NCBI RefSeq assembly: GCF_041915215.1
Contig: NZ_JAYSBV010000015.1
DNA: 64,000 nucleotides
Direction: 5' to 3' (one strand)
Origin: Zoogloea sp021286885
GTDB lineage: Bacteria; Pseudomonadota; Gammaproteobacteria; Burkholderiales; Rhodocyclaceae
Part shown: in pieces, positions 42,125 to 50,181 of the stretch
Layout: the number at the start of each line of letters is the position of its first letter
Numbering within the stretch: the stretch's first letter is position 1
Made by a program: the position numbers and the translations under genes
The notes under the pieces: model-generated
Database searches by the model: none
Seen by the model: only the letters and a program-made list of their open reading frames with translations
Told to the model about the DNA's origin: nothing

Positions 42125-42643
42125 TTATGGGTGCAGCCAGAAACCCCGGTGGGGATCGGCGGCTTCGTCCTCGATGCACGGGCCGAGCACCTCAATGGCG
42201 CGCTGGCCCCGGGCAAATACTTCCCGGCAGGGCAGGGCGAAGGTGGGGTTTTCCGGGTGGTCGCCGGTCAGGCCCAGCAGCCGGTGTTCCGACAGGGCAT
42301 ACACCACCCGCCCGATGCCGCACCAGTAGATCGCCCCGGCGCACATGGCGCAGGGCTCGGCGCTGCTGTAGAGGGTGGCCCGGGCCAGGGCATCGGGGGC
42401 CAGACGGCGGGCGGCGAGGCCGGCGGCCACCAGCTCCGCATGGCGGGTCGGGTCGCCCTCGGGGGGCAGGGAATCATTGCCTGCCTCGGCCACGATCTGC
42501 CCGTTTTCATCCACCACGATGGCGGCGAACGGGTGCTTGCCCGCGTCCCGCACCTGGCGCGAGAGGGCAATGCAGTGGCGCAGGAAGGCGATGTCGCGGG
42601 GGCTGGGCAGGAAAGGCGTGGGGGTGGGCTGTGTGTGGGGCAT
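42125..42643 (-). CDS. CDA-fold nucleobase deaminase (guanine deaminase/TadA-like)
   Basis: 172 residues. Zinc-dependent deaminase motifs HAE (in DPTRHAELVAAG) and PCAMC (in SSAEPCAMCAGAIYW), with GKHPFAAIVVDENG at the substrate pocket. The set resembles the Bacillus-type guanine deaminase and related nucleoside deaminases rather than tRNA-editing TadA, which is usually not in purine clusters. If so, the locus has two unrelated guanine deaminases. It is divergent from the binding-protein gene and may share the xdh transcript. Confidence 0.88.
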   Translation of the reverse strand: MPHTQPTPTPFLPSPRDIAFLRHCIALSRQVRDAGKHPFAAIVVDENGQIVAEAGNDSLPPEGDPTRHAELVAAGLAARRLAPDALARATLYSSAEPCAMCAGAIYWCGIGRVVYALSEHRLLGLTGDHPENPTFALPCREVFARGQRAIEVLGPCIEDEAADPHRGFWLHP

Positions 42644-42825
42644 GATGGGCTCCGGGTTGGGGTGGGCGCATTATCTGGCCCCCGCCGTGGCTGCAACCTC
42701 CGCCTCCAGCGATACTGGTCATATGCGCTGGCACATAGGTGCACGCCTGGCCGCTTGTTACAGTACGCCGGTCTTTGATCCCGAGCACCCCACTGCCTGC
42801 TTTTGCACCTTCCAGGAGAATGCGC
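42644..42825. promoter_or_regulatory. Divergent promoter region, deaminase/xdh side and BMP side
   Basis: 182 bases between divergent purine genes. Control of both the catabolic operon and the binding protein probably sits here. CATATGCGCTGGCACATAGGTG at 42720-42741 is an imperfect repeat rich in half-palindromes, but I cannot assign it to a regulator. Confidence 0.4.
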
Positions 42826-43914
42826 ATGTTTCTGACCAAGCTGAAGACTTTCGCAACGGCGGCCATCATCGCCGTCACCGGCATGACCTGTGTCACCCAT
42901 GCGGTGGCCGCCGAGCCCCTCAAGGCCGGCTTTGTGTATATCGGCCCGGTGGGCGACCACGGCTGGACTTATGCCCACGATGAGGGCCGCAAGGCCGCCG
43001 AAGCCCAGTCCAAGGGCGGCGTCAAAACGACTTTTGTCGAGAACGTGCCCGAAACCGCCGATGCCGAGCGGGTCTTCCGCGATCTGGCCCAGAAGGGCAA
43101 CAAGGTGGTGTTCGGCACCTCCTTTGGCTACATGAACCAGATGGTCAAGGTGGCCAAGGCCTTCCCCAACACCATCTTCATGCACGCCACCGGCTACAAG
43201 ACCGGCGCCAACCTGGGCGTGTACGACGTGCGCACCTACGAAGGGGCCTACATGCTGGGCGTGGTGGCCGGCAAGATGAGCAAGGGCAACAAGCTGGGCG
43301 TGGTGGCGTCCATCCCGGTGCCGGAGGTGATCCGCAACATCAACGCCTTCACCCTGGGCGCCCGCAGCGTGAATCCGGCCATCACCACCCGCGCCATCTG
43401 GGTGAATTCCTGGTTCGATCCGGGCAAGGAGCGCGAAGCCGCCCTGGCCCTGATCTCCCAGGGTTGTGACGTGCTGATGCAGAACACCGACTCCCCCGCC
43501 GTGGTCCAGGCCGCCCAGGAGAAGGGCGTGCTGGCCTTCGGCTGGGATTCCGACATGAGCAAGTTCGGCGGCAAGGCCCACCTGGCCGCCTCGGTGCTCA
43601 ACTGGAGCGTGATCTACAAAAAGACCTTGGATGAAGTGGCCGCCGGCACCTGGAAGACGGGCGACCTGTGGTGGGGCGTGAAGGATGGTGCGGTGAACAT
43701 CGACAACTTCAGCAGCGTGGTTCCGCCTGCCGTGAAGAAGGTTGCCGAGGAGCGGCGTGATGGGCTCAAGTCCGGCAAGCTGCACCCCTTCACCGGCCCG
43801 CTCAAGGATCAGTCCGGCAAGGAGTTCCTGGCCGCCGGCAAGGTGTATTCCGATGCCGAGCTGAAGAAGATGGACTTCTACGTGGAAGGCGTCGAAGGTA
43901 CGATTCCCAAGTAA
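42826..43914 (+). CDS. BMP-family nucleoside-binding periplasmic protein
   Basis: 362 residues from ATG 42826 (AGGAG 7 bases upstream). Signal peptide with cleavage near VTHAVAA, then the BMP domain: KAGFVYIGPVGDHGWTYAHD, TSFGYMNQMVKVAKAFPN, GAYMLGVVAGKMSK, GCDVLMQNTDSPAVV and AFGWDSDM. No lipobox cysteine is placed correctly, so it is a soluble periplasmic protein. It should deliver purine nucleosides or bases to the ABC permeases encoded on the other strand. Confidence 0.93.
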   Translation: MFLTKLKTFATAAIIAVTGMTCVTHAVAAEPLKAGFVYIGPVGDHGWTYAHDEGRKAAEAQSKGGVKTTFVENVPETADAERVFRDLAQKGNKVVFGTSFGYMNQMVKVAKAFPNTIFMHATGYKTGANLGVYDVRTYEGAYMLGVVAGKMSKGNKLGVVASIPVPEVIRNINAFTLGARSVNPAITTRAIWVNSWFDPGKEREAALALISQGCDVLMQNTDSPAVVQAAQEKGVLAFGWDSDMSKFGGKAHLAASVLNWSVIYKKTLDEVAAGTWKTGDLWWGVKDGAVNIDNFSSVVPPAVKKVAEERRDGLKSGKLHPFTGPLKDQSGKEFLAAGKVYSDAELKKMDFYVEGVEGTIPK

Positions 43915-44006
43915 GCCGCGTTTAGCAGGCTGAACCTTGTAATGCTCCAACCCGGGCGGCGGATCTTCCGTCGCCCGTTGTGCTTCCGGATCACCCAGGA
44001 TTTTTC

Positions 44007-45041
44007 ATGACCGCAGCTTCCACCGACAAGGCCCTGGCCTTGGCCCTCAGCATGCCCAAGGCCGAACTGCATGTGCACATCGAAGGCACCCTCGAACCCG
44101 CCCTGGCCTTTGCCCTAGCCCGGCGCAACGGGGTACAACTGCCCTATGCCGACGAGGCAGCTCTGGCGGCGGCCTATGACTTCGACAGCCTCCAGTCTTT
44201 CCTCGACCTGTACTACGCCTGCGCCGACGTGCTGCGCACCCGGGAAGATTTCTGCGACCTGATGCTGGCCTACCTGGCCCGAGCCGCCGCCGACCACATC
44301 GTGCATGCCGAAATCTTCTTCGATCCCCAGACCCACACCGCCCGGGGCATCCCCATGGGCGTGGTGATCCATGGCCTGCTGGACGGCATCGCCCGGGGTG
44401 AGGCCGCATTCGGGATCAGCGCCCGCCTGATCCTGTGCTTCCTGCGCCATTTGCCCGAAGACGATTGTCTCGCCACCCTGGCCGAGGCCGAACCCTATCT
44501 GGCGCACATTGCCGGTTTCGGGCTGGATTCTTCCGAGCAGGGCAATCCGCCCGCCCGTTTCCAGCGGCTGTTCGAGCGTTGCCGCGCCCTGGGCAAGCCG
44601 GTGGTGGCCCACGCGGGCGAGGAAGGCCCTGCCGCCTACATCATCGAAGCCCTGGATCTGCTGGGCAGCCGGCGCATCGACCACGGCGTCCGGGCGGTGG
44701 AAGACGCCGCCCTGGTGGCCCGCCTGGTGCGCGAGCGGGTGCCGCTCACCGTCTGCCCGCTCTCCAACATCCGGCTGTGCGTGTTTGACCAGATGGGCCA
44801 GCACACCCTCGCCGGGCTGCTCCAGGCCGGCGCCTGCGTCACCCTCAACAGCGACGATCCGGCCTATTTTGGCGGCTACCTGAACGACAACATCCGCGCC
44901 GTTCAGGCCGCTTTCGGCTTCGATGCCGCCACCTGGCACACCATCGCCCGCAACAGCTTTGAAGCCAGCTTCGTCGATGCAGCCACCCGCGCCGCTTGGA
45001 TCGCCCGGCTGGACGCCCACTTTGCGGCAGCGCAGCCCTAG
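44007..45041 (+). CDS. Adenine deaminase (adenosine-deaminase family)
   Basis: 344 residues. Motifs of the family: PKAELHVHIEGTLEPAL (metal HxH), HAGEEG, RIDHGVRAVED and NSDDPAYFGGYLNDN with the catalytic Asp pair. The PAYFGGY element is typical of the adenine deaminases of this family rather than true adenosine deaminases. It makes hypoxanthine for XDH. It follows the binding-protein gene by 92 bases on the same strand and is probably co-transcribed. Confidence 0.9.
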   Translation: MTAASTDKALALALSMPKAELHVHIEGTLEPALAFALARRNGVQLPYADEAALAAAYDFDSLQSFLDLYYACADVLRTREDFCDLMLAYLARAAADHIVHAEIFFDPQTHTARGIPMGVVIHGLLDGIARGEAAFGISARLILCFLRHLPEDDCLATLAEAEPYLAHIAGFGLDSSEQGNPPARFQRLFERCRALGKPVVAHAGEEGPAAYIIEALDLLGSRRIDHGVRAVEDAALVARLVRERVPLTVCPLSNIRLCVFDQMGQHTLAGLLQAGACVTLNSDDPAYFGGYLNDNIRAVQAAFGFDAATWHTIARNSFEASFVDAATRAAWIARLDAHFAAAQP

Positions 45042-45079
45042 GGCCTTTGGCTGCGCGGGTTCCAGCCCTGAGCCTGGGC

Positions 45080-45706
45080 TCAGGCGGCGGTGTGGATCAC
45101 ATTACCCCGGTTGTCGTGCAGGGTCTCGATCCACCACTGGCGCGATTCCGGCGGGGTGATGAAACGGACGTGGCTGGCAATGGCCGTGAGCTGGGCCGGG
45201 TTCAAGTCCAGCACCCGGCGGGCAAAGTCCGGCAGGCTGTGCCCGAGTTCGATGAAGTCGAAACCGTCATGCTCGAACTCGAACACCTTCCCGGCCTCGG
45301 CCCCGGTGGTGGGCAGCAGCAGATAGTTGCCGCTCTGGGGAATCTCGCCGACCACCAGACAGGTGTCGATCCAGGCCGGCAGGTATTCCTCGGCCTCATC
45401 CGGATCAACGCACTCCAGCCAGGGCCGGAAATAGCCGTCCAGTTCGGCCCACTCGGATGGATGGGCCAACTGGTAGGCCGCATCCCCGCTCTCGGCATCC
45501 AGATAAAGGGTGAGGGCCCCGTAGCTTTCGTAAAACGCACGCAGCCCCGGCACATCCGGAAGCGTCTGGGCCAGCCCGGGCTCCGGCGCCTGCCCCCGGT
45601 GGCAAAAGGGCACCGTCCGGGTGGCCTTGGGGTTGTGGATCTCGCTACACACAAAGTGCCCGGCATGGGCTTCAAGGGCAGCGTACAGGGCGGGTTCCAG
45701 GGGCAT
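45080..45706 (-). CDS. SUKH/SMI1-KNR4-like protein
   Basis: 208 residues from ATG 45706. The second half has the SUKH pattern: CLVVGEIPQSGNYLLLP, TTGAEAGKVFEFEHDGFDFI and ELGHSLPDFARRVLDL. Proteins of this superfamily are often immunity proteins to contact-dependent or polymorphic toxins, but many are solitary housekeeping genes of unknown role. No toxin gene is next to it here. The family call is moderate; the function is open. Confidence 0.7.
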   Translation of the reverse strand: MPLEPALYAALEAHAGHFVCSEIHNPKATRTVPFCHRGQAPEPGLAQTLPDVPGLRAFYESYGALTLYLDAESGDAAYQLAHPSEWAELDGYFRPWLECVDPDEAEEYLPAWIDTCLVVGEIPQSGNYLLLPTTGAEAGKVFEFEHDGFDFIELGHSLPDFARRVLDLNPAQLTAIASHVRFITPPESRQWWIETLHDNRGNVIHTAA

Positions 45707-45887
45707 GGGTGTCTCCTGTGGAATCAATGAGAATGAGCGGGTGGGGGTTTGCACTGTCATCGTTTGGGCCGTATGCTGCGCACGCGCCGACACGCACCCA
45801 TGCCAAACGGGCAACCGGCAGGTGTGGGCCGTCCATCGCGTCGCAACTTTTCAATCATATACAACGCATCCAGCAGGAGATCACACC

Positions 45888-46301
45888 ATGGGTTTGTTTG
45901 ACATGTTCAAGGGCAGCAACACCCCCCTGACCCCCAAGCAGGTACTCGCCACCAGCCTGCTTTTCATGGTCGCCGCCGATGGCGAAGTGGATGAAGCCGA
46001 ACTCGGCCAGCTGATGATGGTGCTGCGTGGCGACCGCAAGTCCCTCGACGCCGCCATCAAGTACGTGCGCAACAACCCCCTCGACGCCTTCCTCGCCGAA
46101 GCCCCCCAGTTGCTCGACGAAAAGCAGCGCCTCAACGTGCTGGTGAATCTGTGCGATTCCCTGCTCGCCGATGGCCGCGCCGAGCGCAGCGAACAAGCCC
46201 TGTTTGGCCGCTTCCTGCAAGCCTTCCAGGTCAGCGAAGACCAATTCCGCCCCTACTTCAACGCCATTGTGGTGAAGAACGACATGAGCGTTTTTGGCTG
46301 A
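45888..46301 (+). CDS. TerB-like tellurite-resistance family protein
   Basis: 137 residues from ATG 45888 (AGGAG 8 bases upstream). Helical protein with the TerB-type acidic motif LLFMVAADGEVDEAELGQLM and a second one, CDSLLADGRAERSEQALF, which are the paired metal-binding-like acidic loops of the family. Solitary TerB-like proteins occur widely without other ter genes and have no defined role. A clear terminator follows. Confidence 0.82.
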   Translation: MGLFDMFKGSNTPLTPKQVLATSLLFMVAADGEVDEAELGQLMMVLRGDRKSLDAAIKYVRNNPLDAFLAEAPQLLDEKQRLNVLVNLCDSLLADGRAERSEQALFGRFLQAFQVSEDQFRPYFNAIVVKNDMSVFG

Positions 46302-46335
46302 ACCGGCTGAACCGTCTGAAGTGCTCCAAAAAGAT

Positions 46336-46371
46336 CAAAGCCCGGCTGTGTCCGGGCTTTGGTGTTTTTTT
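46336..46371 (+). terminator. Terminator after the TerB-like gene
   Basis: Stem AAAGCCCGG/CCGGGCTTT with a 6-base loop followed by GGTG and seven T. Confidence 0.85.
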
Positions 46372-46414
46372 GGGGGGGCGAGTCCGGATGATCCTTTAAC
46401 AAGCCTCCGGCTTA

Positions 46415-46440
46415 TTAAAGCTTAAGCCCATAAGCTTTAA
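46415..46440. repeat. Perfect 10-bp inverted repeat downstream of the DUF188 gene
   Basis: TTAAAGCTTA and TAAGCTTTAA separated by six bases, in an AT-rich gap. No T run follows directly. It may be a weak terminator or an operator-like site. Confidence 0.55.
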
Positions 46441-46455
46441 TAGCGCATTTGAGTA

Positions 46456-46908
46456 TTAAGATTTTTCCCGCCGCGCCAGCAGCCGATCCAGCTGGTTGGC
46501 AAAAGCCTGCTTGTCGGCGCTCGACAAGGCCGCCGGGCCGCCGGTTTCAACGCCGCCGCTGCGCAGCGTCTCCATGAAGTTGCGCAGGGTCAGGCGCTCC
46601 TGAATATTGCGCGCATCCAGCAGCTCGCCCCGGGGGTCGATCACCGCCGCGCCTTTCGCAATCACCAGCGACGCTAGCGGAATGTCGGCGGTCACCACCA
46701 CATCCCCGGCCTCTGCCGCCTCGGCAATCCGCTGATCCGCCACATCAAACCCCGCCGGCACCTGCACCGCCCGGATCCAGGGCGAGGGCGGCACCCGCAG
46801 CATCTGGTTGGCCACCAGCGTGAGCGGCACTTCGGCGCGCTTCGCAGCCCGGTAAAGAATTTCCTTGATCGCCACAGGGCAGGCGTCGGCATCAACCCAG
46901 ATTTTCAT
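46456..46908 (-). CDS. YaiI/YqxD family protein (DUF188, PIN-like)
   Basis: 150 residues, starting MKIWVDADACPVAIKEIL at 46908. The N-terminal DADACPV and the later VVTADIPLASLVI and DPRGELLDARNIQERL are signatures of the DUF188 family, a PIN-domain-like nuclease fold with conserved acidic residues. Its cellular role is not established. The gene lies just outside the left repeat of the accessory island, so it is probably native chromosome. Confidence 0.92.
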   Translation of the reverse strand: MKIWVDADACPVAIKEILYRAAKRAEVPLTLVANQMLRVPPSPWIRAVQVPAGFDVADQRIAEAAEAGDVVVTADIPLASLVIAKGAAVIDPRGELLDARNIQERLTLRNFMETLRSGGVETGGPAALSSADKQAFANQLDRLLARREKS

Positions 46909-46965
46909 GGTGGGGGAGGGGGAGTGGTGGGGGTGGGATGGTAGCGCAGGGTTGGAGCTGGGGGT

Positions 46966-47002
46966 GCCAGAAACGACGAGGGCCAAGCCTTGCGGATTGG
47001 CC
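46966..47002. repeat. Left copy of the 37-bp direct repeat (candidate attL/attR)
   Basis: 37 bases matching 52170-52206 at 34 of 37 positions in the same orientation. The core GGCCAA...TTGGCC forms a hairpin. The right copy is the terminator of tRNA-Met; this copy lacks any tRNA part. The stretch between the copies is dominated by toxin-antitoxin and integron material, so the pair may mark the ends of an insertion. It may also just serve as a terminator for the antitoxin gene. Confidence 0.6.
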
Positions 47003-47029
47003 CTGGCGCGGCGCTGTGCCGGATGTTGT

Positions 47030-47356
47030 TTAGGCTGTCGCAGGCTTGCCCAAGTCGGCAAAGTTACTGATCTTCACCACACCATCCGGAAATTTAGCAA
47101 TCACTTCCAGCTCTCCACCCATGGCTTCGATGTGGCTGCGCAAAGTGGAAATGTACATATCTGTACGTTTTTCGATTTTCGCGATGGATGGTTGCTGGAC
47201 ATGCAAAACTTCAGCCAACATTTTCTGAGACAGGCCGCGTGCCTGCCGTAGCTCATGGAGGGGCATTTCAGCCAGCATCGCATTGGCCTTCTCTTGGGCG
47301 TGTGCCCGCGCCTCTGGCGACATTTGTGCCCGCAATGCTGCAAATTTCTTAGCCAT
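47030..47356 (-). CDS. HigA-type XRE antitoxin
   Basis: 108 residues. C-terminal half is a helix-turn-helix of the XRE family (LRQARGLSQKMLAEVLHVQQPSIAKIEKR). This is the usual antitoxin of the phage-derived Gp49-like/HigB toxin systems, where the toxin gene comes first. Here the ATG lies inside the last codons of the toxin relic (GATGGCTAA), so the original operon overlap is kept. It appears intact. It may still repress the promoter at 47490-47518. Confidence 0.88.
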   Translation of the reverse strand: MAKKFAALRAQMSPEARAHAQEKANAMLAEMPLHELRQARGLSQKMLAEVLHVQQPSIAKIEKRTDMYISTLRSHIEAMGGELEVIAKFPDGVVKISNFADLGKPATA

Positions 47357-47484
47357 CGATCAGTCCTTCCTTTTTCAGCGCTGCCAGATGTTCGTCGTAA
47401 AGGCGGTCAGCCGTCGGGACATGCACCGCGTACCAGCGACCACCAGTCGCCGAACTCATCGGTGTATTCGATTTCCCAAGTCAT
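47349..47484 (-). pseudogene. HigB-like toxin with large internal deletion
   Basis: The start reads MTWEIEYTDEFGDWW, the conserved beginning of Gp49-like HigB toxins. It then passes out of frame and stops after about 25 codons. In the next frame the proper C-terminus RWYAVHVPTADRLYDEHL...LIDG runs to a stop at 47349. About 70 central codons of the family's roughly 115 are missing, so no active toxin can be made. The antitoxin after it is intact. Confidence 0.85.
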
Positions 47485-47489
47485 GCTGA

Positions 47490-47518
47490 AAGATAGCTTG
47501 GGTGGAATATTCCGTCAA
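47490..47518 (-). promoter_or_regulatory. Promoter and palindrome of the higBA relic
   Basis: -35 TTGACG and -10 TATCTT with a 17-base spacer, directly upstream of the toxin start. The palindrome GGAATATTCC (47504-47513) lies between and partly over the -35 box, a likely antitoxin operator. Confidence 0.7.
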
Positions 47519-47728
47519 TGGAATGTTTTGGTGTGGGCAGGGAAGATGCACTTGCAAGCATTGGAGCGGCTACGACTTGGGGCCTATCGGGCAAAGACAA
47601 AACGCACCAGCGCCAAGGCAAACGCAAAACAGAAACCGTGGGCAAAGCTTTCCAGGTGCCGTACCGCTTTGCCACGTCGCGCCCGCCCCTTCACCGCGAA
47701 GGGTTCCGGCGTAAAGGTGATGCAAGGC

Positions 47729-48220
47729 CTAACGAACCGTCGCCAAGGGCAAGAACAGCATCAAAGGTGATTCTGGCAGGCGGATGAACCCATGATGCCG
47801 GTAGAAGGCTGCGGCCTCGTCATCCTTGGCGTCCACCAGCAGGGCGCAGGTCGCGACTTCGGAGCGCGCAGCGCGGGCAAGGGCGTCAGCGAGCAGGGCG
47901 GCGCTCAGGCCTTGCCCCTTGAAGTCTTGATCAACGGCTAGGCGCCCCATGCGTACCGCAGGCACGGCAGGGTAGCGAGGCAGTCTCTTGGCGGTGTCAG
48001 GCGGTAAATCGACCAGTGGCACGCAGGCTGACGCCAGGGTGTAGTAGCCCGCGATGCGCTGTGTATCGGTGAGAGCCACGAAACACGCGGCTACCCGGCG
48101 GCGGATGTCTTGTGTGACCTGTTCGCGGAAGTAGCGGTCCAGCGGAGGTGTGCCGCAGTTGAAGCCGCTGCGGTCGTGGTCTGTATCGAGTGCAGCAACC
48201 TGGAACGGAGCGCCGCTCAT
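47729..48220 (-). CDS. TacT-like GNAT acetyltransferase toxin
   Basis: 163 residues. GNAT fold with FNCGTPPLDRYFREQVTQD at the start, VRMGRLAVDQDFKGQGLSAALL (acetyl-CoA loop, Q/RxxGxG/A-like DFKGQG) and CALLVDAKDDEAAAFYRHHGF. This is the TacT/AtaT-type toxin that acetylates aminoacyl-tRNA and blocks translation. It starts inside the antitoxin stop (ATGA), the normal operon layout. It looks complete, including the catalytic-region Tyr near the C-terminus. Confidence 0.92.
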   Translation of the reverse strand: MSGAPFQVAALDTDHDRSGFNCGTPPLDRYFREQVTQDIRRRVAACFVALTDTQRIAGYYTLASACVPLVDLPPDTAKRLPRYPAVPAVRMGRLAVDQDFKGQGLSAALLADALARAARSEVATCALLVDAKDDEAAAFYRHHGFIRLPESPLMLFLPLATVR

Positions 48221-48444
48221 TCAGAACGTAGCAGCTTGTCGCGCCGGGTAAACGCTCGCTCCAGCGCCGGCGATGGACGCGGCGGCGATAGCAATGCCTG
48301 GGCAAAGCACTCCTGATCGGCACGGGACAGGCGGAGGACTTCGGCTTGCTCAATGGCGCGCTGGGCGGCCTCCTGGACCGCCGACACCACGAAATCGGTC
48401 ATGGTCCGCCCTTCAAGTCTGGCTGTGGAAACGGCTGCGGGCAT
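48217..48444 (-). CDS. TacA-like DUF1778 antitoxin, shortened N-terminal domain
   Basis: 75 residues from ATG 48444 (AGGAGG 8 bases before). Homologues read roughly MSTxARLEARIS...AAELQGRTMTDFVVSAV; here TARLE is followed directly by GRTMTDFVV, so some 18 residues of the ribbon-helix-helix domain (end of the strand and first helix) are absent in frame. The C-terminal toxin-binding part (ADQECFAQALLSPPRPSPALERAF) is kept. It may neutralise toxin but bind DNA poorly. The deletion is judged from remembered family sequence. Confidence 0.82.
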   Translation of the reverse strand: MPAAVSTARLEGRTMTDFVVSAVQEAAQRAIEQAEVLRLSRADQECFAQALLSPPRPSPALERAFTRRDKLLRSE

Positions 48445-48470
48445 GGTGTGATCCTCCTGGCTGAATACCG

Positions 48471-48487
48471 TACGGCAGATTGCCGTA
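48471..48487. promoter_or_regulatory. Palindrome upstream of the TacA-like gene
   Basis: TACGGCA-GAT-TGCCGTA, perfect 7-bp arms, 27 bases before the antitoxin start. It fits an operator for TA autoregulation. Confidence 0.65.
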
Positions 48488-48687
48488 AGCTGCAAATGCC
48501 TGGTAGGGCCGGTGCAGGGGACTGGGGTTGGAAGCGTTGCGGGCTTCTCTGCTTCGTGCAAACGCGCGGGAGGATGAGCTTGGGTGGTGGCTATTTTGGG
48601 GGATTGGGGTGATGGGGGTGTAAAGGCTACTTTGGCTAAGGGGCGCTACCGACCCAGGGCAGCCGTAAAGCTTTTGGGAAAGCGGTC

Positions 48688-48805
48688 GTTCAACGCCCGA
48701 GGTAAGCGGCGCCGGAGCACCGAAGGTGCGAAGGGTACCAGCAAGGGTCATGAAAATGCCAAAGGCATGGCCCTTGTTGGCGTCCGCTTGGCCGATTTGT
48801 TAGGC
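48688..48805 (-). repeat. attC site of cassette 2 (118 bp)
   Basis: Read leftward: R'' GCCTAAC (48805-48799), inner inverted repeats (CCAACAAGGGCCATG against CATGACCCTTGCTGG, two mismatches; AAGCGG/CCGCTT), and R' GTTGAAC (48694-48688), which fits GTTRRRY. R'' is the exact complement of GTTAGGC that begins this cassette at 50188, as expected of a genuine cassette. It ends the recognisable array; no further attC was found to the left. Confidence 0.8.
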
Positions 48806-48834
48806 CGCGGCGGCGCCAAAATTGCAACTTTGAT

Positions 48835-49989
48835 CTACTCCAATAACCAGATTGGCCCATGGGATCCAAAACAGGCATTGCGCAATGCTTCTATACTGAT
48901 ACTACCCAAGCTCTGCAACTCGCCCCATTTGTTTATTTGGAAGACGGGCTTTGAGTTTAAGATCTCGTTTTTGTTTCGCAAGTGATCTACTATGCGAACC
49001 TCACCATTTCGCTCTTGAATATTAGATTCCAACCACATATCTTCCCTGTCGATGCTTGCAAGTCTCGCGTACAGTAAATTGATAAGGGGTAGATGGTGGC
49101 CGTTTCTTTGGGGCGCTGTGCAGTCGATTACTCGACTTCGAATGATCCGCTCCGCCTGCGGTGACTCGAAGTGGATTCTTTTTTTGTAGTCCTTTTCCAG
49201 CTTTGCGATGTACAGCAGGTTGGACGGATTTATGAACTTAACAACTTCTTGATGCCCTTTAGGGATTCCGCGCCCCTGGTTGTAGAGGGAGCCAATTATT
49301 TCTTGCGCACTGGTATTGCCTTTTAATGCTGCGCTTCGGAACCATTTGGTTGCCTCCGTATCACTTTTTTCCGTACCTCGCCCGTTTAGATATGCCAAAC
49401 CGAGGTTTGTCTGGGCCCACGCAGCCCCTTGTTTGGATGCAGAAAGGTACCACTTAAAGGCCTCGTTGTAATCTATTTCCACGCCTGTTCCGCGTTCGTA
49501 CATCAGACCCAGATTAGCTTGGGCTTCAGCGTTCCCTTGCTCGGCGAGCAGTTTAAATAAATAAAATGCCGTATCGTTATTATTTTCCCTGAGGGCTTTT
49601 TCGGCGGTAGCAAGTTTAACTGCGGAAGAATTTTTGGAGGTATTTGCAGGGATGGCCTCGGGTGGCGTTGAACTTAGGTATTTCTTGCGGTCCGAAAACC
49701 AATCTTCCAGACATTGCTTGGATGAGCACTCTTTCTCTCTCTGCTTCCATGCATCGCGCTGATTTTTGATCAGTTCTTTTGGGTCGGAGGTGCTTCGAAG
49801 TGCGCTTTTATATGCGGCTGAAAGTTCGTCGTCTAGCCTGGAAAGCTCTTCGTCATCGCAAATCAATCGCTCGTTTGTTGAGCGCGCTTGCTGACAGTCA
49901 AAGCTTGCCGAATTTGCTCCTGAAGTTATGCCGATGAAAAATGATAGCAGTGCAAATCGCAATGGCGATTTTAATAATAATGATTTCAT
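48835..49989 (-). CDS. Secreted LprI-domain/Sel1-repeat protein (cassette 2)
   Basis: 384 residues. Signal peptide (ALLSFFIGITSGANSA), then an LprI-like domain with paired cysteines (SFDCQQARSTNERLIC, LDDELSAAYKSAL, REKECSSKQCLEDWF). Next come three Sel1 repeats (about 135-260: AEAQANLGLMYERGTGVEID, AQTNLGLAYLNGRGTEK, SAQEIIGSLYNQGRGI) and a C-terminal region of unknown type. Probably periplasmic. It overlaps the 59-codon gene before it (ATGA). Base composition is much more AT-rich than the flanking chromosome. Confidence 0.85.
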   Translation of the reverse strand: MKSLLLKSPLRFALLSFFIGITSGANSASFDCQQARSTNERLICDDEELSRLDDELSAAYKSALRSTSDPKELIKNQRDAWKQREKECSSKQCLEDWFSDRKKYLSSTPPEAIPANTSKNSSAVKLATAEKALRENNNDTAFYLFKLLAEQGNAEAQANLGLMYERGTGVEIDYNEAFKWYLSASKQGAAWAQTNLGLAYLNGRGTEKSDTEATKWFRSAALKGNTSAQEIIGSLYNQGRGIPKGHQEVVKFINPSNLLYIAKLEKDYKKRIHFESPQAERIIRSRVIDCTAPQRNGHHLPLINLLYARLASIDREDMWLESNIQERNGEVRIVDHLRNKNEILNSKPVFQINKWGELQSLGSISIEALRNACFGSHGPIWLLE

Positions 49990-50165
49990 TTTTCTGGAGT
50001 TTCTTTTAGCAGGGCGTGAATTTTGAAGGCGGTTTCTAGGTCAATGTTCTGTCTAGCTAAATCTGCCATGATGTCTTCCTTTGAAAGTAGACCTTTGGCG
50101 ATCAGGCATCTGATTGCAGTGACAGCAAACAGAAGCAACTCTTGTTTATTTAATGACATTGGCAT
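49986..50165 (-). CDS. 59-residue hypothetical protein (first gene of cassette 2)
   Basis: ATG 50165 to TGA 49986, 59 residues: MPMSLNKQELLLFAVTAI at the start and SKEDIMADLARQNIDLETAF in the middle. Predicted to be mostly helical, cytosolic, of unknown family. It starts 22 bases inside the cassette boundary, where the first gene of a cassette is expected, and its stop overlaps the start of the LprI/Sel1 gene by four bases. The overlap and cassette position argue that it is a real gene. Confidence 0.75.
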   Translation of the reverse strand: MPMSLNKQELLLFAVTAIRCLIAKGLLSKEDIMADLARQNIDLETAFKIHALLKETPEK

Positions 50166-50181
50166 GATGCGTCCTTGAGAG

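Noticed and set aside
46381..46455. AT-rich palindromic gap as a possible insertion-sequence end
   Set aside because: No target duplication, transposase or matching second end was found.
47727..47733. GTTAGGC at the end of the TacT-like gene, resembling an attC R' box
   Set aside because: It overlaps the stop codon, no matching R'' or inverted repeat lies at attC distance, and the required complement GTTCAAC for a third cassette was not found. Probably chance.
47255..47770. Plus-strand open frame across the HigB relic and downstream gap
   Set aside because: No recognisable protein pattern, and it runs against the toxin-antitoxin operon.
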